Shown here piece by piece: positions 1 through 8,161 of a stretch of 64,000 nucleotides of DNA (position 1 is the first letter of the stretch; each line of letters begins with the position of its first letter). Both the position numbers and the translations under genes were made by a program. Source of the DNA: DALYLB01 sp964468345 (GTDB taxonomy: Bacteria; Acidobacteriota; Blastocatellia; RBC074); the NCBI GenBank assembly GCA_964468345.1, contig CAYXVZ010000015.1:32942-96941 (forward strand), in the 5' to 3' direction. The notes below the pieces were generated by a model. The model had not been told where the DNA came from, did not search any database, and saw only the letters and a list, made by a program, of their open reading frames with translations.

Positions 1-273
1 TTGGTTGATGGTGAATGTCAGTGTTGCTTGATCGGAAATTTAAATCCTATGCAAAGATCAAATAACAATTGACGAAGCCTCTCGATGTTCGGTATTACCT
101 TTCTGTCGCTGCGCCCTCACTTCCACACATTGCAGCGCCGATTAACTTCCCACGAATTACTTCCCACGTGAGCCGCAAGAACCCTGCCTCACACAAACGG
201 GTATCACATCCGAACATCCGTTTTCCCGCCCCCGCGGATTGCTGATTCCGCAATACACTGCTGAAGGAAGACT
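1..273. other. Upstream region of the first gene
   Basis: No gene is supported here. The stretch is moderately AT-rich at its left end and contains one plausible sigma70-type promoter (listed separately at 69-98), which would give a leader of about 170 nt for the gene starting at 274. A ribosome-binding-like AGGAAG lies just before that start. The left edge may hold the tail of another spacer. Confidence 0.4.
69..98 (+). promoter_or_regulatory. Possible sigma70-type promoter of the DUF11 protein gene
   Basis: TTGACG at 69-74 and TATTAC at 93-98 are separated by 18 nt. Both boxes are close to the sigma70 consensus and point at the gene at 274. The two paralogues at 48146 and 52022 also have promoter-like pairs far upstream, so a long leader may be common to the family. 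Visual match only. Confidence 0.35.
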
Positions 274-2112
274 ATGTCACCACTACTCACCCATGGAAAA
301 CGCTTCATACGTGTGCTTGCGATTCTGGCCTTGTTGGCTGGATTTTCGCTGGCAGCGCCGAAATCCCGCGCTTCGAATTCTGCTCCGAGGATCTGCAAAG
401 CGCCGGATGCGATCGCGAATGCAAGGCCGCTCGAGGCCGATCTGGCAATCACGAAAACGAACAACGCCACGTCGGTCGCGCCCGGCGGGACGACGACCTA
501 CACCATTGTCGTGACAAACCACGGGCCCGACAACGCGGAGGATGTCACCGTGATCGACAACCTGCCCATGGAGCTTTCGAGCGCCACATGGACCTGCTCG
601 GCTTCGACGGGAGCGAGCTGCACGGCGGCGTCCGGCTCGGGCAGCATCAATACGACGGTGAACTTGCCGAACGGCGGCGCCGCGACCTTCACCGTGACTG
701 CGCAGGTTTCGGCGATCGCGTCGGGCACGCTCACGAATGAGGCGACCGTCTATGTTCCCTGCGGCATTGACGATCCCGTATCCGAAAACAACACCGCAAC
801 GGATTCGGATCCACTCGTGCCGCGGATCAATCTGTCCCTGAATATGGCCGTCAACAACACCGGGCCGGCGCCGGGGCAGACCGTTATCTATACGTTGACG
901 TTGCGCAACGCGGGGCCGAGCACGGCTACCGGCGTGGTGGTCGGCGATCCTCTGCCTGCCTCCCTGCAGTTCGTTTCAACCAACGGCAATTACAATGCAC
1001 AGTCCGGATTGTGGACGGTGGGAACGCTGGCCAGCGGCGGCACGGCGACGCTCACGATCACGGTGATCGTGCAGGATCCGGCGGCATTCAATCGAGCCGA
1101 GGTCGTTGCCGCCGATCAGGCGGACGTGAACTCGACGCCGAATAATCAACTGGCGGGGGAAGACGACCTCGGGCAGGTCGGCTTCGGGACGCAGATCGCC
1201 GCCGGAATGCCTTTTCCCGCCGCCGGCGTGATGAGCGACACCAAAGCCGGTTCGATTCTGTTCTTCAACTATTACACGTCGAATGCCGTGAACCCCAATC
1301 TCGAAAACACGCGCATCAACATCACGAATGTTCATCCGTCGTCGAATGCGATCGTGCATCTGTTTTTCGTCGATGGCGCGACGTGTTCGGTGGCCGATAA
1401 CTATCTCTGCCTGACGCCGAATCAAACGTCGAGTTTCACGGCGGCGGACATCGATCCGGGCGTGGCCGGCTATCTGATCGCGATCGCGGTGGATGAATAC
1501 GGCTGCCCGATCAGTGCGAACAACCTGATCGGCGATGCCTATGTGAAAACCGCCGCGGGCGCGATGGGCAATCTGAACGCCGAAGCCGTCGCCGCGCTGC
1601 GCGCGCGGCCCGTCGAATGCGATGCCAACACATCGGCGACGACGATCGTTTTCGACGGCGTCAGCTATAACCGCATTCCGCGCGCCCTGGCGATCGACAG
1701 CATCCCCAGCCGTGAAGACGGCAATCGCACCTTCCTCGTTCTCAATCGCATCGGCGGCAACCTCGCCACCGGCGCCGCGACGATCGGCTCGCTCTTCGGC
1801 CTGCTGTTCAACGATACGGAATCGGCCTTCAGCTTCAACATCAGCGCATCGACCTGCCAGCTTCGACAGGAACTGTCGAGCAGCTTCCCGCGCACGACGC
1901 CCCGCTTCGATCAGGTGATCGGCGGCGGCCGCACGGGCTGGATGCGGATCTGGAAAATGGACGATGGCGGGATTCTCGGCTCGGTGATGAACGTGAATCC
2001 GAATACCGCGGCGAGTTCGTCAGCCTATGCAGGGGCGCGCAACCTGCACCACCTGACGTCGAGCACCTCAGTCTCGCTCTCAATCCCCGTCTTCCCGGCT
2101 TCGTGCCGGTAA
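274..2112 (+). CDS. Secreted DUF11-repeat protein with a family-specific C-terminal domain
   Basis: 612 residues, starting at an ATG preceded by AGGAAG. A basic start and hydrophobic run (about residues 9-30) make a signal peptide. Two DUF11 (immunoglobulin-like) repeats follow at about 55-165 and 195-295, with the usual T-N-x-G-P-D/S-x-A signature. From about 305 to the end lies a domain shared with the proteins at 48146 and 50937: blocks KAGSIL, VHLFFxDG, CLTxNQTxSF, DPGxxGY, GDxYVK, PRTTPRF and GRTGW, ending in IPVFPxSC plus one residue. The conserved cysteines suggest disulfides outside the cytoplasm. The function is unknown; a surface or secreted adhesive role is inference from DUF11. 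It is followed by a 44-bp perfect hairpin and converges with mtnC. Confidence 0.85.
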   Translation: MSPLLTHGKRFIRVLAILALLAGFSLAAPKSRASNSAPRICKAPDAIANARPLEADLAITKTNNATSVAPGGTTTYTIVVTNHGPDNAEDVTVIDNLPMELSSATWTCSASTGASCTAASGSGSINTTVNLPNGGAATFTVTAQVSAIASGTLTNEATVYVPCGIDDPVSENNTATDSDPLVPRINLSLNMAVNNTGPAPGQTVIYTLTLRNAGPSTATGVVVGDPLPASLQFVSTNGNYNAQSGLWTVGTLASGGTATLTITVIVQDPAAFNRAEVVAADQADVNSTPNNQLAGEDDLGQVGFGTQIAAGMPFPAAGVMSDTKAGSILFFNYYTSNAVNPNLENTRINITNVHPSSNAIVHLFFVDGATCSVADNYLCLTPNQTSSFTAADIDPGVAGYLIAIAVDEYGCPISANNLIGDAYVKTAAGAMGNLNAEAVAALRARPVECDANTSATTIVFDGVSYNRIPRALAIDSIPSREDGNRTFLVLNRIGGNLATGAATIGSLFGLLFNDTESAFSFNISASTCQLRQELSSSFPRTTPRFDQVIGGGRTGWMRIWKMDDGGILGSVMNVNPNTAASSSAYAGARNLHHLTSSTSVSLSIPVFPASCR

Positions 2113-2120
2113 TCGAGAAA

Positions 2121-2225
2121 AGCAAAACGAGAGAACGGAACAAGCGATAATAACGAAACATACGGAAACTCTTTATACTTTCGTATGTTTCGTTATTATC
2201 GCTTGTTCCGTTCTCTCGTTTTGCT
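2121..2225. repeat. Perfect 44-bp inverted repeat between convergent genes
   Basis: Arms 2121-2164 and 2182-2225 are perfectly complementary with a 17-nt loop. The arm is made of degenerate words such as GAACGGAACAAG and AATAACGAAAC, the same vocabulary as the repeats at 56354-56447 and 15865-15903. It fills the gap between the DUF11 gene and mtnC, so it could end transcription from both sides. Confidence 0.95.
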
Positions 2226-2227
2226 CT

Positions 2228-2950
2228 TCAAGAAGTAAGCACGCTATTGAAATCTATAATCTGCGGAAATTCCTCGGCCGCTGGCTGCGGTTTGTTGCCG
2301 GGGCGAACGACGAGCATGGTTTGCAGGCCCGCCGTGCGCGCCGCGCGGAGTTCGGCGGTGACGTCCGAGAGAAAGAGAATGTGGGAAGGTTCGACGCGCA
2401 GGTCCGCCGCGATTCTTCGATAGCTTTCCGTTTCCTGCTTCGCGCCGACGCGCGTATCGAAATAGCCGCTGAGCATTCCCGTCAGATCGCCCGCCGTGGT
2501 GTAACCGAATAACAACTGCTGGGCCAGCACGCTGCCCGAGGAATAAATGCAGAGCGTTCGCCCCTGTGCTGTCCATCGTTCAAAGGCGGTCGGCACGTCC
2601 GGATACATCTCGCTTTTCAATTCGCCCTTGCGATAGCCTTCTTCCCAGATTTTCCCTTGCAGGCTTTTGAGCGGCGTCGATTTTCGATCCTGGTCGATCA
2701 GCCAGTGAATATAGATTTCCAGCGAGCCGATCGAATGATCGGGCAGCGGCGGCGGATTGCGGCCCTCGCGGCGATCGCTTTCGTACTCCCTCGCCAGGGC
2801 GACGATATCGGCCACCGCCTCCGGATCGAGCTCATGCGCTTCCAGATAAGCGCGCGCGTGCCGGCGCGCATAAGGAAAAAGCGTCTGGAACACGAAGTCG
2901 ATTGGGGTCGTCGTGCCCTCGATGTCGAGCAGAATCACCTGTGGCGTCAT
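2228..2950 (-). CDS. mtnC: Enolase-phosphatase E1 (methionine salvage)
   Basis: 240 residues, normal length for the family. The HAD-superfamily motif DIEGTT is at residues 9-14 and FLSDVTAEL is in the C-terminal third. MtnC converts 2,3-diketo-5-methylthiopentyl-1-phosphate to the acireductone by enolisation and dephosphorylation, a cytoplasmic Mg-dependent reaction. The start codon overlaps the stop of mtnD as ATGA, so the two are translationally coupled. The product is the substrate of MtnD, which supports the assignment. Genes for the earlier steps (mtnA, mtnK or mtnN) are not in the window. Confidence 0.93.
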   Translation of the reverse strand: MTPQVILLDIEGTTTPIDFVFQTLFPYARRHARAYLEAHELDPEAVADIVALAREYESDRREGRNPPPLPDHSIGSLEIYIHWLIDQDRKSTPLKSLQGKIWEEGYRKGELKSEMYPDVPTAFERWTAQGRTLCIYSSGSVLAQQLLFGYTTAGDLTGMLSGYFDTRVGAKQETESYRRIAADLRVEPSHILFLSDVTAELRAARTAGLQTMLVVRPGNKPQPAAEEFPQIIDFNSVLTS

Positions 2951-3510
2951 AGCGCGGGTTGCGCCGGCAGATCTGCCGGGCCGAAACAGAGCGGTTGATA
3001 ATGTTCGTCCTTGCCGCTGGCCGTGTAATTCGGAGCCCAGCCGGCCGCGTCTTTAAAGAGGCGAATGGCGCGGATGCGCCGATCGGCGCAGAGATTGAAC
3101 CAGTGCAGCGTCCCCGCCGGCACGCGAATCAGATCACCGGCGACGACCTCGATGCCGATGACCGGGCCATCGACGGGATGGATGTGAAACAGGCCGCTGC
3201 CTTCGATGATGAAACGCACTTCGTCATCGTCGTGCCAGTGTTCGCGGTTGAACTTCGCGAGCATGACATCCAGGCCCGGCGTCATTGGCGAGACATCGAT
3301 CACATCAGCTGTGACATAACCGCCGAGTTCTTTCAGCCGTTCGATCTCGGGCGCATAGGCCGCCAGAATTGCCTCGGCCGGCGCATCGGCCGCGACAGGA
3401 TGCGCGGGCTCCCAGATTTCATAGTCGATATCGATATTCGCGAGATACGCGCGGACTTTTTCAAGATCGGTCAGCGTTTTGTTCTCTTCCGGTATGTTGA
3501 CGACGGCCAT
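2947..3510 (-). CDS. mtnD: Acireductone dioxygenase
   Basis: 187 residues from the ATG at 3508-3510, which has AGAGGA just upstream. An in-frame start at 3567 is rejected because the extra residues translate the intergenic repeat. This is a cupin with metal ligands H91, H93, E97 and H136 (HWHxxxE motif, then LHW). It oxidises the acireductone to the 2-oxo acid precursor of methionine plus formate (iron form), or to a dead-end product with CO (nickel form); the sequence does not say which. It overlaps mtnC by four bases. Confidence 0.93.
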   Translation of the reverse strand: MAVVNIPEENKTLTDLEKVRAYLANIDIDYEIWEPAHPVAADAPAEAILAAYAPEIERLKELGGYVTADVIDVSPMTPGLDVMLAKFNREHWHDDDEVRFIIEGSGLFHIHPVDGPVIGIEVVAGDLIRVPAGTLHWFNLCADRRIRAIRLFKDAAGWAPNYTASGKDEHYQPLCFGPADLPAQPAL

Positions 3511-3531
3511 AATGTTTCCTCTGAGAGTGTA

Positions 3532-3607
3532 ACCACGGGGAGCACGGGGGACACGGGGAAAAGACAAAGCGATTTAAACTCCCTGTGCTCCCCGTGCTCC
3601 CCGTGGT
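3532..3607. repeat. Imperfect 27-bp inverted repeat of the CACGGGGAG type inside the mtn operon
   Basis: Arms 3532-3558 and 3581-3607 are made of repeated CACGGGGAG-like words and pair with a few mismatches. It lies between mtnB and mtnD. The 16 nt after the right arm (to about 3622) recur in inverted orientation beside the related repeat at 39259-39329, so the repeated unit is larger than the hairpin. A small GC hairpin (about 3657-3671) follows the mtnB stop. Confidence 0.85.
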
Positions 3608-3671
3608 AAATCCTTCTGTGCCTTTCTTGCTTGCATTGATTTAGCGGTCTCCATTCCGCCTTCAGGCGGGA

Positions 3672-4301
3672 CTACGAACTTCTTCCCGTGACTTCCAACA
3701 GAAATTCAAAAATCTCGATATGGCGGCGGGCTTCCGCGAGGCTGCGGCCCCAGGTATAGAGCCCGTGCCCGCGAAGCAGAAAGCCGTGCATGTCGGGATG
3801 TCGTTCGAGTACGCCTACGAGTTCGCCCGCCAGCGCATTCATCTCCTGCGAATTTTCCAAAATCGGAATCCATTCGCGATGCAGGTGCGTGCGCACGCCG
3901 GACAATCCCTTGAGCATTTCCCATCCCTGGATCTCGATTCCGCCGTTTGCGGCAAAGCGATCGGACAGCAGCGTGCTCCAGACCGAATGGGTATGCAGCA
4001 CGGCCCGCGCGCCGCGCAATCGCACCAGGGCCAGATGCAGCGCCGTTTCATCCGAGGGCTTGCCTTCGCCCGCCATCACCGCGCCCTGGGGATCGATCTC
4101 GACAAAATGTTCCGGCGACAATTGCCCCTTGTCATGGCCGCTGGCTGTGATCAGCAGGCGCAAGGGATCTTCCCAGAGCACGGCGCTGAAATTCCCGCTC
4201 GTGCCCAGCACCCAGCCTCGCCGGTGAAACTCCTGCCCGCACGCGGCCAACTGGCGGCACAACTCCATTGCCGGATCGGATTGGTCCAGTGGTTCTTTCA
4301 T
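3672..4301 (-). CDS. mtnB: Methylthioribulose-1-phosphate dehydratase
   Basis: 209 residues from the ATG at 4299-4301, which matches the usual length of about 200-210. The in-frame extension up to 4445 is low-complexity repeat translation and is rejected. It is a class II aldolase/adducin fold with TSGNFS at residues 34-39, E85 in SDETALHL, zinc ligands H103 and H105 (HTHS), and a C-terminal GHGLYTWG histidine. It dehydrates 5-methylthioribulose-1-phosphate to the diketo compound used by MtnC. It lies first in the mtnB-mtnD-mtnC series on this strand, with repeats before and after it. Confidence 0.93.
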   Translation of the reverse strand: MKEPLDQSDPAMELCRQLAACGQEFHRRGWVLGTSGNFSAVLWEDPLRLLITASGHDKGQLSPEHFVEIDPQGAVMAGEGKPSDETALHLALVRLRGARAVLHTHSVWSTLLSDRFAANGGIEIQGWEMLKGLSGVRTHLHREWIPILENSQEMNALAGELVGVLERHPDMHGFLLRGHGLYTWGRSLAEARRHIEIFEFLLEVTGRSS

Positions 4302-4325
4302 ATTTTTGCAAAGAGGGATTCTAGC

Positions 4326-4443
4326 AGGGAAGGTGGGACAGAGGGAAAGAGGGAGGGAAGGAGGGACAGAGGGATGAAAGGGAAACAAAGAGGGAGAGAG
4401 AAGAAATCCCTTCCCTCCCTCTCTCCGTCCCTCCTTCCTCTTC
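4326..4443. repeat. Purine-rich imperfect inverted repeat (GAGGGAGGGA type)
   Basis: A G/A-rich left arm (about 4326-4374) pairs imperfectly with a C/T-rich right arm (about 4407-4443). The words are variants of GAGGGAGGGACGGAG. The same vocabulary recurs at 27006-27100. It occupies the whole gap between the first TonB receptor's stop codon and mtnB, and it generates the false N-terminal extension of mtnB. Confidence 0.75.
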
Positions 4444-4444
4444 A

Positions 4445-7400
4445 TCAGAACAACAACTTCAAGGCCAGTTGCACATTGCGCGGTTCGCCCGGGCCGACGC
4501 CCGGGGCGTTGCCGCCGTTGCGCGTGTTGGTCAGCAGGCCGAAGGAGCCCGACGAGAAGTTCGTCACGGGATTCGCCCAGTTGACCAGATTGAACAGGTT
4601 GAACACCTCGAAGCGGAACTGCGCCGAGAGCTTCTCGGTAAGGCGCGTGGTCTTGAACAGCGAAGCGTCCACGCTCTGGAAGCCCGGCCCGTAAAAGCGA
4701 TTGCGGCTCAGCGAGCCGAATTTGCCGTCCGAGAGGGCCTGGCCGGCGGCATTGCGCGGGATGCTGAAGGCAGCCGCATTCAGGAAGCGGTTGCCGCCCG
4801 TCCCCGCGAAAGGATCGCCGATCAGGTCCACGCGATCGTTGCCGTCGCCGCTCAACGAACGGTTATAGCCCGCCGCGATATTGAGCGGCGTGCCCGTGTT
4901 GAACGACAGGATCGAATTGAGCTGCCAGCCCTGCACCAGCCGTTTGGGCAGCGCGCTGAAAAAGACCGGGATGTCATAGGTGAAGCTGCCGCGGAAGGTA
5001 TGCCGCACGTCGAAGGACGAATTGCCCCGTTCGGCGCGAATGTCATAGCTGTTCGCGGGCAGCGTATTGCGGGCTTCGGACGACGTATCGAGCGCATGGC
5101 CCCAGGTATACGCAAAGCTTCCCGACAGGCCGTGCCAGTTATTCTGTGTGACCGACACCTGCAGCGAGTTGTAGTTCGATGTCGCTGTTGTTTCGAGCAG
5201 GCTGATCGCGCTGAACGTAGGGAAGCGGCTGTTGAAAGGCCGCCGCGACTGCGTCGTGCCGGTCGTGCCCGGCAGCGGCGCGTTGATATTGCGCGTCAGC
5301 GCCAGCTTGGTGCCGGTGCTGCCGACATAGCCGACCTGTAAGACCGTCGAACGCGCAAGCTGGCGTTGCACATTCAGGCTGTAATTCTGCACATAGGGCG
5401 TTGCGAAATCCTGATCGACCGCGAAGACGCCGAAGGGCGGCAGGGGATTGGCGGAGCCGAAGACCGGCGTGTTCGCCGTCAGGTTGTACGCGCCCAGGCT
5501 CAGGCTGTAAACGGGCAGCGGACCGCCCGGATTGTTGCCGATGCCTGAGGCCGCGCCATTGCCGCCGCCGTTCGAAGTGAAAAACGAAACGGCCGGGATG
5601 TCATAAAACACGCCATAGCCGCCGCGCAGAACCGTCTTGCCTTCCTTGCCGAGCGCATACGCGAAGCCCAGCCGCGGCGCGAAATTGTTGAGATCGCGCG
5701 GATAGAGGCGATCGATCCCTTTGCCGACTTCGACCAGGCCCTGATCGGGCAGGAAGTTCGTCAGCGCTTTTTCCTTGTCATACAGCACGCCGTTGAAGGT
5801 ATAGCGCACGCCGTAATTGAACGTCAGGCTCGGCGTGAGTTTCCAGGTATCGTGCACGAAGCCGTCGCCGGAGTTCTGGCGATAGGTGCGGCGCGGATTG
5901 CCGCGCACGATCTGCGCGCCATTCGCGGGCGTCGTGAAGCCGGCCAGAAAATCCGCCACGGCGCGTTCGGCCACGGTCAGATTGGTCCAGGGGCCGCGCG
6001 TGCCGTCGAAATTGAACACGCCGCGCTTGCGGCTCTCATAGAAAATATCGAGATAGGCGCTGCGGATTTCGCCGCCGAATTTGAATTGATGCTTGCCCAG
6101 ATCCCACGACAGCGTGTCGGTGATGTGCCACGTCGTGTCGATGCGGCCCGCGGGCAGAATGCCCGTGCCGCCGATCAGGCTGAAGGTGCTGATATTGATC
6201 GTCGGCGTGCCGCTCACGCTCACGCCCGTGTTCAATCCCAGCGAAGCGGGGTTGCCGCTGATGTCCGCGATATCGAAGGTCTGTTTGAAATAGTTGACGC
6301 CGATCACCGCCTGGTTGATCAGCTTCTCGTTGATCACGCTGTTCTGCACGACGGAATAATTGTGCATGCGGCTCGGCGCGACCTGGAAATAGGGGCGGAA
6401 AAACGATCCGCCGTCATAGGCCGTCTGATCGCCCGTCCCGCCGAAATAGCGCGCCGAGATGTTGTGGCGATCGTTGAATTGATGATCGATTTTGACGATG
6501 CCGTTGTCGCTGATGTAATCGTTCTCGTCCGTGCTGACATAATTGTTGACCGTCGCGGGCAGGCCCTTGATAGACGACGGATAGAGCGAGAGCAGGTTGA
6601 CCGAGACCGGATTCACCGGCACGTTGAACTGCGCCAGAATCGCGCGGCCGCGCGTCACCCAGGCATCCGACAGCGCCGTCGTGCGCAGCGAATTCGCCGC
6701 CTTGGCGCGTTGTCCTTCGAAGGTCAAAAAGTAAAAGGTCTTGTTTTTGAAAATCGGCCCGCCGAGCGAAAAGCCGTATTGATTGTTGCGGATCTTCGGG
6801 GTGCGGCTGCCCTGCGGAGCGACGGGCGATCGGGCGGCGAAGTATTCATTGCGGTTGAAATAATACGCGCTGCCGTGCAGATCGTTGCTGCCCGACTTGA
6901 TCACGAGATTGACCGCGCCGCCGCTGTTGCGGCCGATTTCCGCGCTGCCGCCCGATTGCACCGAAAATTGATCGATCGCCTCGATCGGCAGCAGCGTGCC
7001 CGCGATGCCCGAAACGCCGCCCTGGTTCACGGCCGAAGCGTTTTGAAAGGCGTCGTTATTGTCCGCGCCGTCGATCTGATAATTGTTGCCGCGGGTTCGC
7101 GACCCATTGACCGATCCCGCGATCGTCACGCCCGGCGTCAATTGCACCATCTGGCGGAAATCGCGGCCATTGAGCGGCAGATCCTGCACCTGTTTCGGCG
7201 CGACGATGCCGGTCAGCGTCGAAGACGTCGTATCGAGCCGCACGACGCTGCCCGCCGCGACTTCCACGACTTCGCTCAATTGCGCCACCGACAATTGGAT
7301 CTCGAGACTTGTGATCTTTGACACGGTGACTTCGATATTGTTGACCCGCTGGGTTTGAAAACCCTGCCGCGTGATCTCGATCGTGTACAGGCCCAGCGGC

Positions 7401-7669
7401 AGTTCCGGCAGCAGAAACTCGCCGTCCTTGCCGGTTTCGAGCGTTCGCACGGCGGCCGTTGCGCGGCTGGTGATCTTGACGGCCGCGCCGGGCACGGCCG
7501 CGCCATTATTGTCCGTCACGCTTCCCGCGATACCGCCGCGGAAGGTCTGCGCCGCCGCCGGTTGAAAGGCCGCCAGCAGGATTGCGCACAGGAATGCCGA
7601 AAAGCTTCCGAGTTTTACGTACATTCCTGCTCCTGCCAGCTCGGAGTTCCTCCGATATCTGTCGTTCAT
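4445..7669 (-). CDS. Oar-like TonB-dependent receptor, first copy
   Basis: 1074 residues. GAGGGAG lies 6-7 nt before this start; the ATG at 7622-7624 (residue 16) also has a good AGGAG and would put the signal sequence at the very N-terminus, so either may be right. A signal peptide ends near the AQT at 40-42. A carboxypeptidase-regulatory-like beta-sandwich spans about 44-125, a plug domain with LPLNGRDF at 164-171 follows, and the rest is a 22-stranded-type beta-barrel ending in LALKLLF with the outer-membrane terminal Phe. The substrate is not predictable. It is probably energised by the TonB-like protein at 19680. Confidence 0.88.
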   Translation of the reverse strand: MNDRYRRNSELAGAGMYVKLGSFSAFLCAILLAAFQPAAAQTFRGGIAGSVTDNNGAAVPGAAVKITSRATAAVRTLETGKDGEFLLPELPLGLYTIEITRQGFQTQRVNNIEVTVSKITSLEIQLSVAQLSEVVEVAAGSVVRLDTTSSTLTGIVAPKQVQDLPLNGRDFRQMVQLTPGVTIAGSVNGSRTRGNNYQIDGADNNDAFQNASAVNQGGVSGIAGTLLPIEAIDQFSVQSGGSAEIGRNSGGAVNLVIKSGSNDLHGSAYYFNRNEYFAARSPVAPQGSRTPKIRNNQYGFSLGGPIFKNKTFYFLTFEGQRAKAANSLRTTALSDAWVTRGRAILAQFNVPVNPVSVNLLSLYPSSIKGLPATVNNYVSTDENDYISDNGIVKIDHQFNDRHNISARYFGGTGDQTAYDGGSFFRPYFQVAPSRMHNYSVVQNSVINEKLINQAVIGVNYFKQTFDIADISGNPASLGLNTGVSVSGTPTINISTFSLIGGTGILPAGRIDTTWHITDTLSWDLGKHQFKFGGEIRSAYLDIFYESRKRGVFNFDGTRGPWTNLTVAERAVADFLAGFTTPANGAQIVRGNPRRTYRQNSGDGFVHDTWKLTPSLTFNYGVRYTFNGVLYDKEKALTNFLPDQGLVEVGKGIDRLYPRDLNNFAPRLGFAYALGKEGKTVLRGGYGVFYDIPAVSFFTSNGGGNGAASGIGNNPGGPLPVYSLSLGAYNLTANTPVFGSANPLPPFGVFAVDQDFATPYVQNYSLNVQRQLARSTVLQVGYVGSTGTKLALTRNINAPLPGTTGTTQSRRPFNSRFPTFSAISLLETTATSNYNSLQVSVTQNNWHGLSGSFAYTWGHALDTSSEARNTLPANSYDIRAERGNSSFDVRHTFRGSFTYDIPVFFSALPKRLVQGWQLNSILSFNTGTPLNIAAGYNRSLSGDGNDRVDLIGDPFAGTGGNRFLNAAAFSIPRNAAGQALSDGKFGSLSRNRFYGPGFQSVDASLFKTTRLTEKLSAQFRFEVFNLFNLVNWANPVTNFSSGSFGLLTNTRNGGNAPGVGPGEPRNVQLALKLLF

Positions 7670-7914
7670 TTTTTCTCCCTCACTGTTGGTTTGTGATTCG
7701 CGAATGCGAAGAATGTTATTGGCAATTGCAATGCCGAAAGAAAGGCGCGGTGGTCACATGCGGAGAAGGCCTGTAATAACCTTAAGTTACCGCGCATGCT
7801 CATTTCGCGCAGACCGATTGCCTGCTCTCGAAATAGAACAAATATGTGAGGCCTGGGGGCCTTGTTTAACGAAATTGTCGGACTCTGGCGACCGGCAACG
7901 ATTGCAATTTTTGG

Positions 7915-8146
7915 GTGGAGCAGGTTAGTAACCTGAATCCACGAATAATATGTACAGCGGACTGTCCAGTCTGCTGTTCTTCCTGCAAATAGATCAGAGA
8001 ATGAAAAGACAGCAGACTGGACAGTCCGCTGTACGTTCGCGCTTCCCTCCGATAGGAGAAATTTGATATTCAATTCCCCCGCGATTATTGGGTAAAACTG
8101 GCGTCTTAACATTTTATCCGTGGATTTGGGTTCGTAACCTGCTCCA
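7915..8146. repeat. Nested inverted repeats between two TonB receptor genes
   Basis: The inner arms 7952-7977 and 8009-8034 are a perfect 26-bp inverted repeat built around CAGCGGACTGTCCAGTC. They are enclosed by imperfect outer arms at about 7915-7947 and 8114-8146 carrying GTGGAGCAGGTTA. The outer arm belongs to the same family as the GTGGAACGGGTTA palindromes at 33971 and 34022, including a preceding TTTTGGG. The region lies in the 490-bp gap upstream of the first receptor and downstream of the second. Confidence 0.9.
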
Positions 8147-8161
8147 TCTTTCATAGCGATT

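Noticed and set aside
2947..3567. Longer N-terminus for mtnD from 3567
   Set aside because: The extra 19 residues translate the CACGGGGAG repeat; the ATG at 3510 has a good ribosome-binding site and family-like start.
3672..4445. Longer mtnB from 4445
   Set aside because: The 48 extra residues are low-complexity translation of the purine-rich repeat.
5852..7321. 489-codon plus-strand frame inside the first receptor gene
   Set aside because: It is antisense to a receptor with clear domain motifs, and its Arg/Ala-rich composition is that of a shadow frame.
7666..8154. 162-codon minus-strand frame between the two receptor genes
   Set aside because: It runs through the nested inverted repeats and has no recognisable domain.
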